Below, in pieces: positions 7,662-16,104 of a stretch of 64,000 nucleotides of DNA; within the stretch, counting starts at the first letter, position 1; each line of letters opens with the position of its first letter. Origin of the DNA: Chitinophagaceae bacterium. Lineage in GTDB: Bacteria; Bacteroidota; Bacteroidia; Chitinophagales; Chitinophagaceae. The stretch is taken from positions 357,296 to 421,295 of the forward strand of contig CANGIY010000002.1 in assembly GCA_947454235.1 (NCBI GenBank), in the 5' to 3' direction. The notes below the pieces were generated by a model. That model ran no database searches, had not been told where the DNA came from, and worked only from the letters and a program-made list of their open reading frames with translations. The position numbers were made by a program, and so were the translations under genes.

Positions 7662-9533
7662 TTACATTTTTACCAACCTGAAAACATGATAACCCTCGCA
7701 TTTGATGTAGTAGACACCTGCAGACCAATTACGCAGATTTATGTTTTGTTCATCACCTGTAGGGATACTTTCGTACACTTGTATGCCTGTGGCATTGTAA
7801 ATGGTGATGCGTGGCGGAAGCTGAGAACCCCAACTAAGAGTAACAGTGTGGGTGGCTGGGTTAGGGTGGCAGGTAAGTTGCAACTGCCCAATTGCAGGTA
7901 CAGGAGTAATACCCAGGATGTTTTGAGTACCACTTGATACTGAATCGTAGCAAGTGCGTGCAAGGCTCACCAGCGTAGCTGTGAGCGTATCGTTGCCCGC
8001 TGCTTTTATGTAAGATAATGCAGGGGTGGTAGTAGTAGCAAACCAAGTGCCTCTGTTGCGCCAGTGTATCTCATACACACCCGCGGCACCACTTATTGTA
8101 GCAGTAACATGAACTGTATCGCCTACACGGGCGGTTACAACACCACCGGTTAGCGATATGGTGGGTGCTGCAAGGCTATCTACTAACATGATAAGTATAT
8201 TACTGATAGCCCCCGTAGTGGTATCGCATACCCAACGGCGCGATATGCTACAACGTACAGTGTCACCATTGATGGGACTGTACCTGAATTGGGTTGAATT
8301 GCTGCCTACGGTTACACCATTTACCGTCCATTGGTAAATGCCACAATAAGAAGGGTTGCCCAACGTGGCTGTAAACGTAATAGGCATGCCGTAACACAGC
8401 TTTTCTACTGCACTCGAGGGTAGTATTGTAATACCCTGTGGACCTGTCTGTGATACACTTATCTTGCGTACCCGATAATTAGGTACATCACTGAAATACA
8501 CATTATCGCATGAGTCAACTGTAACAGCCTGTGCGTCTTGTATTTTGGCTGCTGTCGCAGGACCACCATCGCCGCTGAAACCTGCAACCCCGGTTCCTGC
8601 TAGCGTATAAACTCGATTATCGGATTTCCTGATGCATAATACCCTTCTTAGGTTACCCAAATCACCCATGACCAAATTGCCGTGTTTATCAAATTGAATA
8701 TCGTGAGGGTTCATGGCAGTGGCTGTAGGTGCGCAACCATCACCCGAATACGTCCTGCCAATGGTATCGTTGCCTGCTATACAAGTAACTATGTGCGTAG
8801 CGGGGTCAATGGTGCGTATGTAAGTCAAATTATCAAAGTACACCATGCCTGATGAATCAATCTGAATACCTACAGAACCAACTCCTGCGGCAGTAGCGGC
8901 TCCACCATCCCCACCATATACTCTTCGTCCATTTCCGGCATATTTCGTTAATATCTGCGTAGTTCTATCAACCCGAAGAATGTGACCCGGACTTGTCGTA
9001 ATGAACAAATTATCATCCTTATCAAATGTAATACCGATGGGTACAAAAGATGCATTGGTAGCCAAGTCCCCAAAACCTGTATCTATCCACCCGGAATAAC
9101 GCCCACCTGCATATGTACTTATAACACCCGTATGCATATCTATTTTACGTATTCTATTACCACGAGTCTCAGAAACATAAAAATCTCCATGTGAATCAAA
9201 TGCAATTCTTGAAGGACGACTGATGGATGCCGCACTGGCTGGACCACCGTCACCACCACCGGCAATAGAACTGCCATTACCGGCAAAAGGTAAGTAACGC
9301 CCGTCAGGCGTTACCTTGCGGACAAAATTTTCATCACTTAATGCCACGTATAAATTACCATCTGGTCCAACTTCACACAACGAAGCCCCCCCAATCGAAG
9401 CAGCAGTAGCCACACCTCCGACTCCCGTATCAACTGTCCCGCCATTCCCTAAAATAGTTGTGATAATCCCTGATTGGGCATAACAGAAAGTATTGCAGCA
9501 GGATACGAGGATGAGGAAAAAGATGCGTTTCAT
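7662..9533 (-). CDS. Secreted NHL-repeat propeller protein with T9SS sorting domain
   Basis: A 623-residue exported protein. The signal peptide (ending FCYAQ) is followed by about six NHL-type repeats (residues 25-355). Each has a GNG or AGNG turn, a GDGGPATAA-like stretch and a DSHGDFYVSE or DSSGMVYF strand, typical of beta-propellers. Two Ig-like or PKD-like segments (about 360-535) with paired cysteines come next. The last 80 residues contain CHPNPATHTVTLSW and end VFRLVKM, the type A T9SS C-terminal sorting domain, so the protein should reach the cell surface. Ligand unknown. The gene is bracketed by repeat islands A and B, unusual for this window. Confidence 0.9.
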   Translation of the reverse strand: MKRIFFLILVSCCNTFCYAQSGIITTILGNGGTVDTGVGGVATAASIGGASLCEVGPDGNLYVALSDENFVRKVTPDGRYLPFAGNGSSIAGGGDGGPASAASISRPSRIAFDSHGDFYVSETRGNRIRKIDMHTGVISTYAGGRYSGWIDTGFGDLATNASFVPIGITFDKDDNLFITTSPGHILRVDRTTQILTKYAGNGRRVYGGDGGAATAAGVGSVGIQIDSSGMVYFDNLTYIRTIDPATHIVTCIAGNDTIGRTYSGDGCAPTATAMNPHDIQFDKHGNLVMGDLGNLRRVLCIRKSDNRVYTLAGTGVAGFSGDGGPATAAKIQDAQAVTVDSCDNVYFSDVPNYRVRKISVSQTGPQGITILPSSAVEKLCYGMPITFTATLGNPSYCGIYQWTVNGVTVGSNSTQFRYSPINGDTVRCSISRRWVCDTTTGAISNILIMLVDSLAAPTISLTGGVVTARVGDTVHVTATISGAAGVYEIHWRNRGTWFATTTTPALSYIKAAGNDTLTATLVSLARTCYDSVSSGTQNILGITPVPAIGQLQLTCHPNPATHTVTLSWGSQLPPRITIYNATGIQVYESIPTGDEQNINLRNWSAGVYYIKCEGYHVFRLVKM

Positions 9534-9602
9534 GGGGGAATTTTTGGTTGGGGAAATTTTTACAAGTATACGGTATAAAGTTAAAATAAAAAAATTATGT
9601 GG

Positions 9603-9898
9603 GGTTACTTCGGCTGCGCTCAGTAAGCGATTTTTTCAGAACTCTTATTATTCATGATTGAATGAAGACTATGATTGTTGTGACGGTTACTGAGCGGAGT
9701 CGAAGGAACTGGGAGCGAGACAAATAGATGTTGTTTGCAAGGCTGCATCGACCAGAGTTTGTTTTTTGCTTCGGAAGCACATGCTTCCTAAATGTACGGA
9801 CGAAGGGAATCTTTCAACAAGATGTAAGTTTGTTTTCTGTTTCGGAAGCACATGCTTCCTGAATGTTAGGTCGAAGGAAATCCTTCGACCAGATGTTA
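9603..9898. repeat. Intergenic repeat island B (same elements as island A)
   Basis: The 444-bp spacer upstream of the NHL gene has no convincing gene. It holds an inverted partial element 1 (9603-9628), a full element 1 (9684-9741), and two copies of element 2 (about 9770-9826 and 9841-9897). The last copy is the cleanest: GGAAGCA-CA-TGCTTCC (9844-9859) followed by GGTCGAAGG-AAAT-CCTTCGACC (9869-9890), a perfect 9-bp stem. A plus-strand open frame at 9766-10089 runs through these repeats and is not a gene. A weak promoter-like TATACTTG lies just upstream of the NHL start. Confidence 0.85.
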
Positions 9899-9977
9899 GA
9901 AATTACCCACCACTCATTTTTCTCCCTGAAACAATCGGGCAAATTCATAATTTTACCGTGCTCCCAAAATACTATCA

Positions 9978-11288
9978 ATGGCGAATACAATCAGTTGCCC
10001 GAACTGCAATCATCAATTTGAACTTAACCGCGTGCTTGAGTCATCAATACGCGAAGAAATGCGTCAGGAATTCAACCAGAAATGGGTGAAGGAAAAGAAT
10101 GAACAAGAACAGAAATACCAAAAGCGTGAAGAATTGGTGCGCCTGCAGGAAGAAAAACTGAAGTCGCTCGATGAACAAGTGAAGAGCCAAAAGGCAGCCA
10201 TGGAACGCGAACTGGCTGAGCGCCTCGATGCATCTAAAAAGCAAATGGAGCTGGAACTGAACCGCCAGTTGCAGGAAAAAATAAAAGGCGACTTCGAGCA
10301 CAAGCTCAAGCTGATGGAAGAAGACCGCAAAAACAATGAAGCTAAACTGGCTGAAGCCCGCAATAAAGAACTCGACTTCCTGAAGCAATTGCAGAAACTT
10401 GAAACCCGTGAGCAGGAAATAGAACTTGAAATTCAACGCAAGCTGATTGATGAAAGAAGCAAAATTTCAGAAACAGTAAAACGAGAAGAAGAAGAACGCA
10501 ACAAGATTAAGGAAGCAGAATTCCAGATGCGTTTGAAAGAGAAAGAAAAACAACTTGAAGATCAACGCAAACTAGTGGAAGAGATGCAACGCAAAGCTGA
10601 ACAAGGCTCGATGCAATTGCAAGGAGAAGTGCAAGAATTGATATTGGAGCAGTTATTAAAAACTGCGTTCCCGTTTGATGTGGTGAATGAGGTGGGTAAG
10701 GGCGTGCGTGGTGCCGACTGTGTGCTCACTGTGCGCAACAGCTACGGACAGGAGTGCGGTAAAATCATATTTGAAAGCAAGCGCACCAAGGACTTCAGCG
10801 AAGAATGGATCGAGAAACTAAAAACCGATATGCGCGCATTGGGTGCTGACATGGCGGTACTTGTAACCAAGGCGATGCCAAAAGATATTGAAGATGGTTT
10901 TGGTGAAAAAAACGGGGTTTGGGTATGTAGCTTTAGCGATGTAAAACCAATTGTTCACATCTTGCGTGATATGGTTATTAAAGTACACAGTGCAGGGAAG
11001 AGCCGCGAAAATATGGGTGATAAAATGGCACTGCTCTATCAATACCTAGTGAGTACCGAATTTGCGGAACAATGGCGTGCTATAAGAGAAGGTTTCATGA
11101 GCATGAAAATTTCGATACAAAGAGAGCGCGACCAAATGGAAAAACTTTGGAAAGCCCGCGAAAAACAACTCGAAAAAGTATTGCTCAACGCGGCCCACAT
11201 CAGGGGCTCCATTGAAGGTATTGCAGGCATGGATGTGGACCTGGACTTATTAGGTGACGGCAAAAACCTGATGATTGAGGGAGAATAG
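9978..11288 (+). CDS. DUF2130 protein, coiled coil with nuclease-like C-terminus
   Basis: A 436-residue protein of the DUF2130 family. The N-terminus has a CxxC knuckle (ISCPNCNHQFEL), then a long Glu/Lys/Gln-rich coiled coil (about residues 20-215), then a globular domain (about 220-380). That domain contains GADCVLTV and CGKIIFESKRTK, a pattern recalling PD-(D/E)xK restriction-like folds and RmuC proteins. No activity is established for the family; a DNA-associated role is inference. The strongly biased coiled-coil codons create long antisense open frames here, which are artefacts. Starts with ATG directly after repeat island B. Confidence 0.88.
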   Translation: MANTISCPNCNHQFELNRVLESSIREEMRQEFNQKWVKEKNEQEQKYQKREELVRLQEEKLKSLDEQVKSQKAAMERELAERLDASKKQMELELNRQLQEKIKGDFEHKLKLMEEDRKNNEAKLAEARNKELDFLKQLQKLETREQEIELEIQRKLIDERSKISETVKREEEERNKIKEAEFQMRLKEKEKQLEDQRKLVEEMQRKAEQGSMQLQGEVQELILEQLLKTAFPFDVVNEVGKGVRGADCVLTVRNSYGQECGKIIFESKRTKDFSEEWIEKLKTDMRALGADMAVLVTKAMPKDIEDGFGEKNGVWVCSFSDVKPIVHILRDMVIKVHSAGKSRENMGDKMALLYQYLVSTEFAEQWRAIREGFMSMKISIQRERDQMEKLWKAREKQLEKVLLNAAHIRGSIEGIAGMDVDLDLLGDGKNLMIEGE

Positions 11289-11312
11289 TTTTCTACTTCA
11301 ATCATTAATATA

Positions 11313-13487
11313 CTATCTGTTGCTGCTGTACCCTATTCCTACATAGAAACTACGTGCCTGCCCTGGGATAATACCCGGACCAGGGTACTCGTCGGTACGC
11401 TTAGTGAAATAACGCTCATCGGTAAGGTTGTTGATACCTGCTTTCAAACGCCATTTGCTTTTGAGTGTATATTGCACTGCGACATCCATTACAGTGTAAG
11501 ATGGTATGATACCTGCAACCGGGTCGCTGCTTGCAACAATGTTTGAGGCATCGCCGTAAGATAAATCGGTGAAGCTGATGTTGTACGCCACTCCGAAATT
11601 TTTGTAGTTATAGTTAACACCCAGGCGCTCAATTGTTTTTGGGGCGTAAGGCACCATTTTGCCATTGAAATCACCGGAAACAAAACGGGCATCAATCATT
11701 GAAAATGAGTTATATAGGCTGATGTTTGCCCATTTTGGCATACCCTTGAAACAACGTACCGGGAAGAACTCTAGATAGCTCTCCAATCCTTTGTGGGCAC
11801 TATTGGCAATGTTAGTACGAAGAGTGTACACATTGCCTTGCGCATCGGTTTTTTCTACCACACCTATTCGGTTATCGTAAGCCATGTAAAATGCACTTAC
11901 ATCGAATTGAAAACAGTTTTTAAACACACCACGTATACCAAGATCTGCATTGTACCCCTTTGAGTCTTTCATGTTGGGGTCAATCTTAGATGTTACGGCG
12001 AATGGCGTTAACTGGTCATACGTTACCGGGCTATATGCCTGAGAAATATTGGCATATAAGTTTACTTTCTTATACACCTCATATTGAGAACCGATTCCTA
12101 ACAATGGAATCCAACGGTTTTTAGTGCCGTCAAATACAACCAGTTCGGTATCTTCTGTGGTAAAACCTTTGGCGGTGTTGCGAATGTACTCCATCCTAAA
12201 ACCGGGAGTTACACTCCATTTTTCATTCAGCTTAAAAATTTGCTCTGCGAACAATGCCACATTGGTAGTCGAAAAATCGATGTCGTACTCGTAGCCTGGC
12301 ACTGCCAAATTCAAATCGAAATCGGTACCTGTTGTACCTGTTCCCCCTCCCTGACGTTTAAACTGTCCGTAGAAATAACGAGTACCTACAGAAAGCGTGC
12401 TTCTAATACCTCCTAAAGAATATTTTTTCATCAACCGCAGCTCTCCTGCAATGTGTTTCATTTTTTCACTCTCTACTTCCCTGTTTACGTACGTGCCTGT
12501 AGCTCTGTCAATTGTGTCTAGTTCGCCGGGGCCACCGTCTTCATTGCGCCATACAAGTGCCCTTGCTGAACTCATGCCCGATAGCGTAAAGAACAATTTT
12601 GTATCGTCGTTCCACTCATACTTAGCCTTGAAAGCCAATATGTTCCAAGGGCTATTTAACCAATTGCGCGACCTGTAAGAAGTGTCGGGGTTTTGTTTGA
12701 ACTGAGCATCATCAAAGCCGCCCGGCATGTGAATAGTATTTCTGAATAGCGTGTATTCCAAGCCAAGTGTGAGTTTACTATTTACGGCATAGCTCATCTT
12801 TCCATAGGCTGAAACTTGTTTGTAATCAGAATTAGGTCTCCAGCCGGCAGATTGTTGCAACTGCGCGAAACCGAAATAGTTGAGCTTACCAACCTGACCA
12901 CCGATGCCTGTATATGAATTTAAGAAACCATAACTACCTGCAGTCATATCTTCGGTAATGGCAAACTTTTTGTCTTTACCACCATCACGGGTAATAAAAT
13001 TGATCACTCCACCGAATTGAGGCCCAAACTGCAACGATGCTGCACCCCTTGTCACCTCTACTCGTTCAACCGCCTCCATGGGTGTTGTATAATACGATTC
13101 AGCATACCCAAAAATATCAGCAGCAGTGTTGTAGCCATTCTGGCGCACATTGGTTTCTATTGATTGCGAAGGGTTCAAGCCCCTGAATCCAATACCATTA
13201 GACGGGAATCCGCTTCCTTGTGTTTCAGAATAGTTGGCACCGGGAATGCGCCCAAGTACTTGGCGTGGGTTATTTTGTGCTGTATTAGCAACAATGCTGT
13301 CAGGCACAATCACCTCGCTTTTTTTGCCGCTGTAAATAATGCCGTTCTGGGTTTCATCCATGTGCCCCATACCTTTAAAAATCTTTACACCCTTAATAGT
13401 AAACTCCTTTAGAGTGTCATTTCTTTGAGCAAAGCCAGAGGTAACTGAAATAAAAACAAGACTAGATAAAACAACTAAAATGCGCAC
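11313..13487 (-). CDS. TonB-dependent outer-membrane receptor, siderophore/ferric citrate type
   Basis: A 724-residue outer-membrane receptor. Signal peptide to about residue 20 (SGFAQ), then the plug domain (about 50-170) with PRQVLGRIPGAN, GIGFRGLNPSQS and VERVEVTRGAASLQFG, then a 22-strand barrel ending YVGIGYSSNR. It lacks the carboxypeptidase-like N-terminal domain found in many Bacteroidota receptors. FecA-like sequences are the closest remembered relatives; the ligand cannot be read from sequence. The start is GTG at 13487 because no ATG lies near the signal peptide; a near-consensus box CATTTTTG lies upstream. Convergent with the DUF2130 gene. Confidence 0.9.
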   Translation of the reverse strand: MRILVVLSSLVFISVTSGFAQRNDTLKEFTIKGVKIFKGMGHMDETQNGIIYSGKKSEVIVPDSIVANTAQNNPRQVLGRIPGANYSETQGSGFPSNGIGFRGLNPSQSIETNVRQNGYNTAADIFGYAESYYTTPMEAVERVEVTRGAASLQFGPQFGGVINFITRDGGKDKKFAITEDMTAGSYGFLNSYTGIGGQVGKLNYFGFAQLQQSAGWRPNSDYKQVSAYGKMSYAVNSKLTLGLEYTLFRNTIHMPGGFDDAQFKQNPDTSYRSRNWLNSPWNILAFKAKYEWNDDTKLFFTLSGMSSARALVWRNEDGGPGELDTIDRATGTYVNREVESEKMKHIAGELRLMKKYSLGGIRSTLSVGTRYFYGQFKRQGGGTGTTGTDFDLNLAVPGYEYDIDFSTTNVALFAEQIFKLNEKWSVTPGFRMEYIRNTAKGFTTEDTELVVFDGTKNRWIPLLGIGSQYEVYKKVNLYANISQAYSPVTYDQLTPFAVTSKIDPNMKDSKGYNADLGIRGVFKNCFQFDVSAFYMAYDNRIGVVEKTDAQGNVYTLRTNIANSAHKGLESYLEFFPVRCFKGMPKWANISLYNSFSMIDARFVSGDFNGKMVPYAPKTIERLGVNYNYKNFGVAYNISFTDLSYGDASNIVASSDPVAGIIPSYTVMDVAVQYTLKSKWRLKAGINNLTDERYFTKRTDEYPGPGIIPGQARSFYVGIGYSSNR

Positions 13488-13580
13488 TTTCTGATTTGGT
13501 TTTTGTACGCAAAAATGAAACTAATGGCATTTCCTGCGTTTCAGAAAAGGGAAAATGCAGTTTTGAAAGTCGGAAAAAAA

Positions 13581-14654
13581 CTAGAAAGGCCATGTAAATT
13601 TAAAACAGCAACCACCTAGGTGGCTATCTTCGCACCATATTTTACCGCCATTGCTATTAACGATTTCCTGAACAATCGAAAGCCCTAAACCATGAGATGC
13701 ATCCCTCTTTTTGTTCAAGCGCACTGTAAGATTGAAAATGCGTAGCTTGTGTTCGTCGGGCACGGTTATCCCATTATCATCAAATGAGAATAAGTACATC
13801 TTCCCTTGTTTTTGTACGTCAATTTCCAGTAAACCTTTTTTCTTGTTGTTATAAATTACTGAATTGGCAATGAAATTATTAAAGATTTGCAGCATCATAG
13901 TTGAGTCGCCTTTAACAACCGGTAACTTTGTTTTCAAGTCAACTTTAAAAGTTGCGGGTATATTAATCATAGCAATCGACTGAGCAAATGTCACATTCAA
14001 GTTTACTTTTGTTTTAGCCTTTTTGGGCGAAAGTTTCGCATCGAAATAGCCTAATACACCATGTATAAGCCCTTCCATTCCATTCACACTTTGTAGAAGG
14101 TAGTTTAATAATGTATGTATTTCATTGCCGTCTTGGGAAGCAATCCCCTGATCAATCAACTGACTCAAAAGCTTAATTCGGTAGAGCGGTGCCTTGAGGT
14201 CGTGAGTTAAGATAAAAGCAAAACGCTCCAGCTCGTTCTTGATGTTTTCAGCCTGATTGAGCTGACTAATCATATTCAGTTTCTCACTTAAGTCTCGCAC
14301 AACAGCTAAAGCGTAAATTTCCTCACCTATAGGAATAATTGACAATGCAATATCTATGTCTATTTCATGTCCTTTTTTGTGTACACCCCGCAGCGATGCG
14401 CCATCACCCATTTTTCTAATACCTGACTCAGCAAAAAAGCCTCGTACGAGCATTTCATGTTTGTCTCGGGAGCGCTCAGGTAGCAAAATAGAAAGACTTT
14501 GCTCTTTTAGTTCAAGTTCTTCGTATCCAAAAACGTTCAGTACCTGCTTATTGGTGTTTTTAATAACCCCACTTTTGTCAACAACAAGAATAGCATCGGG
14601 GAATACGTCAAATGCACCCGAGACTAGCAGGGTGGCATCATTAAGGTTCATCAT
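13581..14654 (-). CDS. PAS-domain histidine kinase
   Basis: A 357-residue soluble kinase with no membrane segment. A PAS sensor domain (about residues 10-130: FPDAILVVDKSGVI, FGYEELEL, AVVRDLSE) precedes a HisKA segment with phosphoacceptor His151 (ILTHDLKAPL) and a HATPase domain with an N box (NNFIANSVIYNN), a degenerate G1 (FDDNGITVPD) and a G2 (HGLGLSIVQEIV). It should autophosphorylate in response to an internal signal. No response regulator is adjacent; the receivers in this window are more than 10 kb away. The ATG at 14654 is preferred, because the longer frame starts with a Cys-rich stretch and crosses a promoter box at 14684-14691. Confidence 0.9.
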   Translation of the reverse strand: MMNLNDATLLVSGAFDVFPDAILVVDKSGVIKNTNKQVLNVFGYEELELKEQSLSILLPERSRDKHEMLVRGFFAESGIRKMGDGASLRGVHKKGHEIDIDIALSIIPIGEEIYALAVVRDLSEKLNMISQLNQAENIKNELERFAFILTHDLKAPLYRIKLLSQLIDQGIASQDGNEIHTLLNYLLQSVNGMEGLIHGVLGYFDAKLSPKKAKTKVNLNVTFAQSIAMINIPATFKVDLKTKLPVVKGDSTMMLQIFNNFIANSVIYNNKKKGLLEIDVQKQGKMYLFSFDDNGITVPDEHKLRIFNLTVRLNKKRDASHGLGLSIVQEIVNSNGGKIWCEDSHLGGCCFKFTWPF

Positions 14655-14683
14655 AGCTGTTTGATGTTCGAGGTTAATACAAA

Positions 14684-14691
14684 CAAATGTA
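14684..14691 (-). promoter_or_regulatory. Promoter -7 box (TACATTTG) for the PAS kinase
   Basis: Exact TAnnTTTG match on the minus strand, 29 nt before the ATG at 14654, the same distance seen for trxA. It lies inside the longer open frame and so argues for the shorter start. Confidence 0.55.
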
Positions 14692-14827
14692 TCTATTTTA
14701 AAACAAAGTGCTAAGCAATCATTATGCCTCAATGTAAATCACAACGACTATCTATCTCAACTTAATATTCATTTATTTTTAAAAAATAAATTTCATCAAA
14801 TTTATAGTGACATCCAAACTGACAGAC

Positions 14828-14835
14828 TATATTTG
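14828..14835 (+). promoter_or_regulatory. Promoter -7 box (TATATTTG) for the Vgb-like gene
   Basis: Exact TAnnTTTG match 20 nt before the ATG at 14856. The region just upstream (14783-14804) shares 21 of 22 bases with the end region of the long-palindrome element at 27682-27703. Confidence 0.55.
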
Positions 14836-14855
14836 GCTGCATAAACGAAAACACT

Positions 14856-16031
14856 ATGACATTGAACAATAACACCATTCAAGAATTTCCATTGCTTTGG
14901 AAAAAAGTAGTCAGAGCAAATAATCTTCCACCATGCGATTGTGCGAAAAACTGTGTTGGCTCTACCCATGAACTAATTATAACCGATGACTTTGTTTTTG
15001 TAACGGGTCAAAGTATGTATCAGGTTGCTAAATTCAACCATCAGGGAGAAAAACTGGCTGACTATGTAATGCCACATTGCAGTGGTCCACATGGGCTTCA
15101 AGTTGATAATGATGGTGCTTTATGGGTTTCACTGGAATTTTTAGGGTTTGTTGTTAGACTTGATAAAGGAGGAAACATTGATAAAGCCATCGATGTAAAC
15201 ATGTATCCCAATGGAAACAAAATTGCGATAAACCCTGCTCCGCATTGCATTTGTTTTGATCCTTCAACTGGTATTATGTGGTTTACCGGAAAAAGAACGA
15301 GCACGATTGGCAAAATCAATCCTGATGGTAGTGTCGAACACTTTGAACTTAAATCACTTGGTGCAACGCCCATCTACCTTTCTGTTGGACCCGATGGCAA
15401 TATTTGGGGTACTGAACTTACATCAAGCAAAATATTGAAAATCAACACTCAAATAGTAAAAACTGAAGAGAAAAAAGCGGGTTGCTGCTGCAGTACCGCA
15501 ACTGACGAAGTAACCAACAAAGCCCTTAAACGCATTGCTGACAAGCAACAAGCTGATATTATTGATGAATACACCATACCTACTGCTAACGCCCGACCAA
15601 TAGCTATTATTCCCGACCCAAGCCAGCGAATGATGTGGTTTACCGAAGAAGCGGGCAAAAAAGTAGGCAGAATTGAAATTGATGTACTAGACCCAGAAAC
15701 AGGTGCTCCAAAAATTACCGAGTTTGCAGTGCCGGTATTGCAACCCAACGATGTACTTGCTTCATTGGCTTTCGACTGCAACAACAACCTATGGGTAGAA
15801 GTATATGTTGACCAAAACAATCCGAATCCCGAAGGCAAAGACTATATCGTTCAATTTGATGCTTCGATTCGGGATACCAACAATACCGGTACGCTTCAAA
15901 TACCTTTCACATTGCATGAGGTGCCAACTCCGAAAACAGTGATGCATCGAATTAGGGCTGATAAGTCGGGGAAAGCACTTTGGTTCACCGAACTAAATAC
16001 CGATCAACTTGGAAAAATCACGATAGGATAA
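14856..16031 (+). CDS. Vgb/streptogramin-lyase-like beta-propeller protein
   Basis: A 391-residue protein made of propeller blades with the recurrent MWFTG, LWVSL, NIWGTEL, MWFTEE and LWFTEL signatures of the virginiamycin B lyase fold. There is no signal peptide, so it is probably cytosolic. An insertion near residues 205-235 carries three adjacent cysteines (AGCCCS) and a Lys/Asp-rich stretch, which is unusual for the family and could bind metal. PHCSGPHGL and APHCICFDP add further His and Cys residues. Fold membership is clear, but the lyase activity is not shown and antibiotic resistance should not be inferred. Transcribed alone, ending at twin hairpins. Confidence 0.75.
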   Translation: MTLNNNTIQEFPLLWKKVVRANNLPPCDCAKNCVGSTHELIITDDFVFVTGQSMYQVAKFNHQGEKLADYVMPHCSGPHGLQVDNDGALWVSLEFLGFVVRLDKGGNIDKAIDVNMYPNGNKIAINPAPHCICFDPSTGIMWFTGKRTSTIGKINPDGSVEHFELKSLGATPIYLSVGPDGNIWGTELTSSKILKINTQIVKTEEKKAGCCCSTATDEVTNKALKRIADKQQADIIDEYTIPTANARPIAIIPDPSQRMMWFTEEAGKKVGRIEIDVLDPETGAPKITEFAVPVLQPNDVLASLAFDCNNNLWVEVYVDQNNPNPEGKDYIVQFDASIRDTNNTGTLQIPFTLHEVPTPKTVMHRIRADKSGKALWFTELNTDQLGKITIG

Positions 16032-16043
16032 ATTGCCTGAACG

Positions 16044-16104
16044 GGTGTTTGATTCTTATTGGTATGGGTCAAACACCTCTTTACTTTCTAAAGTAGTAAA
16101 GAGG
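16044..16104. terminator. Twin overlapping hairpins between convergent genes
   Basis: The stem GGTGTTTGA (16044-16052) pairs with TCAAACACC (16069-16077). A second stem, CCTCTTTACT (16076-16085), pairs with AGTAAAGAGG (16095-16104). The arms share two bases, so both full stems cannot form together. There is no long T-run. The pair lies exactly between the stop of the Vgb-like gene and the stop of the DUF1835 gene and probably ends transcription from both sides. Confidence 0.65.

Noticed and set aside
9766..10089. 107-residue plus-strand open frame
   Set aside because: It runs through two repeat elements and then out of frame into the DUF2130 gene.
10044..10436. Leu/Phe-rich minus-strand open frames within the DUF2130 gene
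   Set aside because: They are antisense to Glu/Lys-rich coiled-coil codons, which always produce Phe/Leu-rich open frames.
14856..16031. Antibiotic (streptogramin) resistance function for the Vgb-like protein
   Set aside because: The propeller fold is widespread and mostly not resistance-related; catalytic residues were not confirmed and the protein has an unusual insertion.
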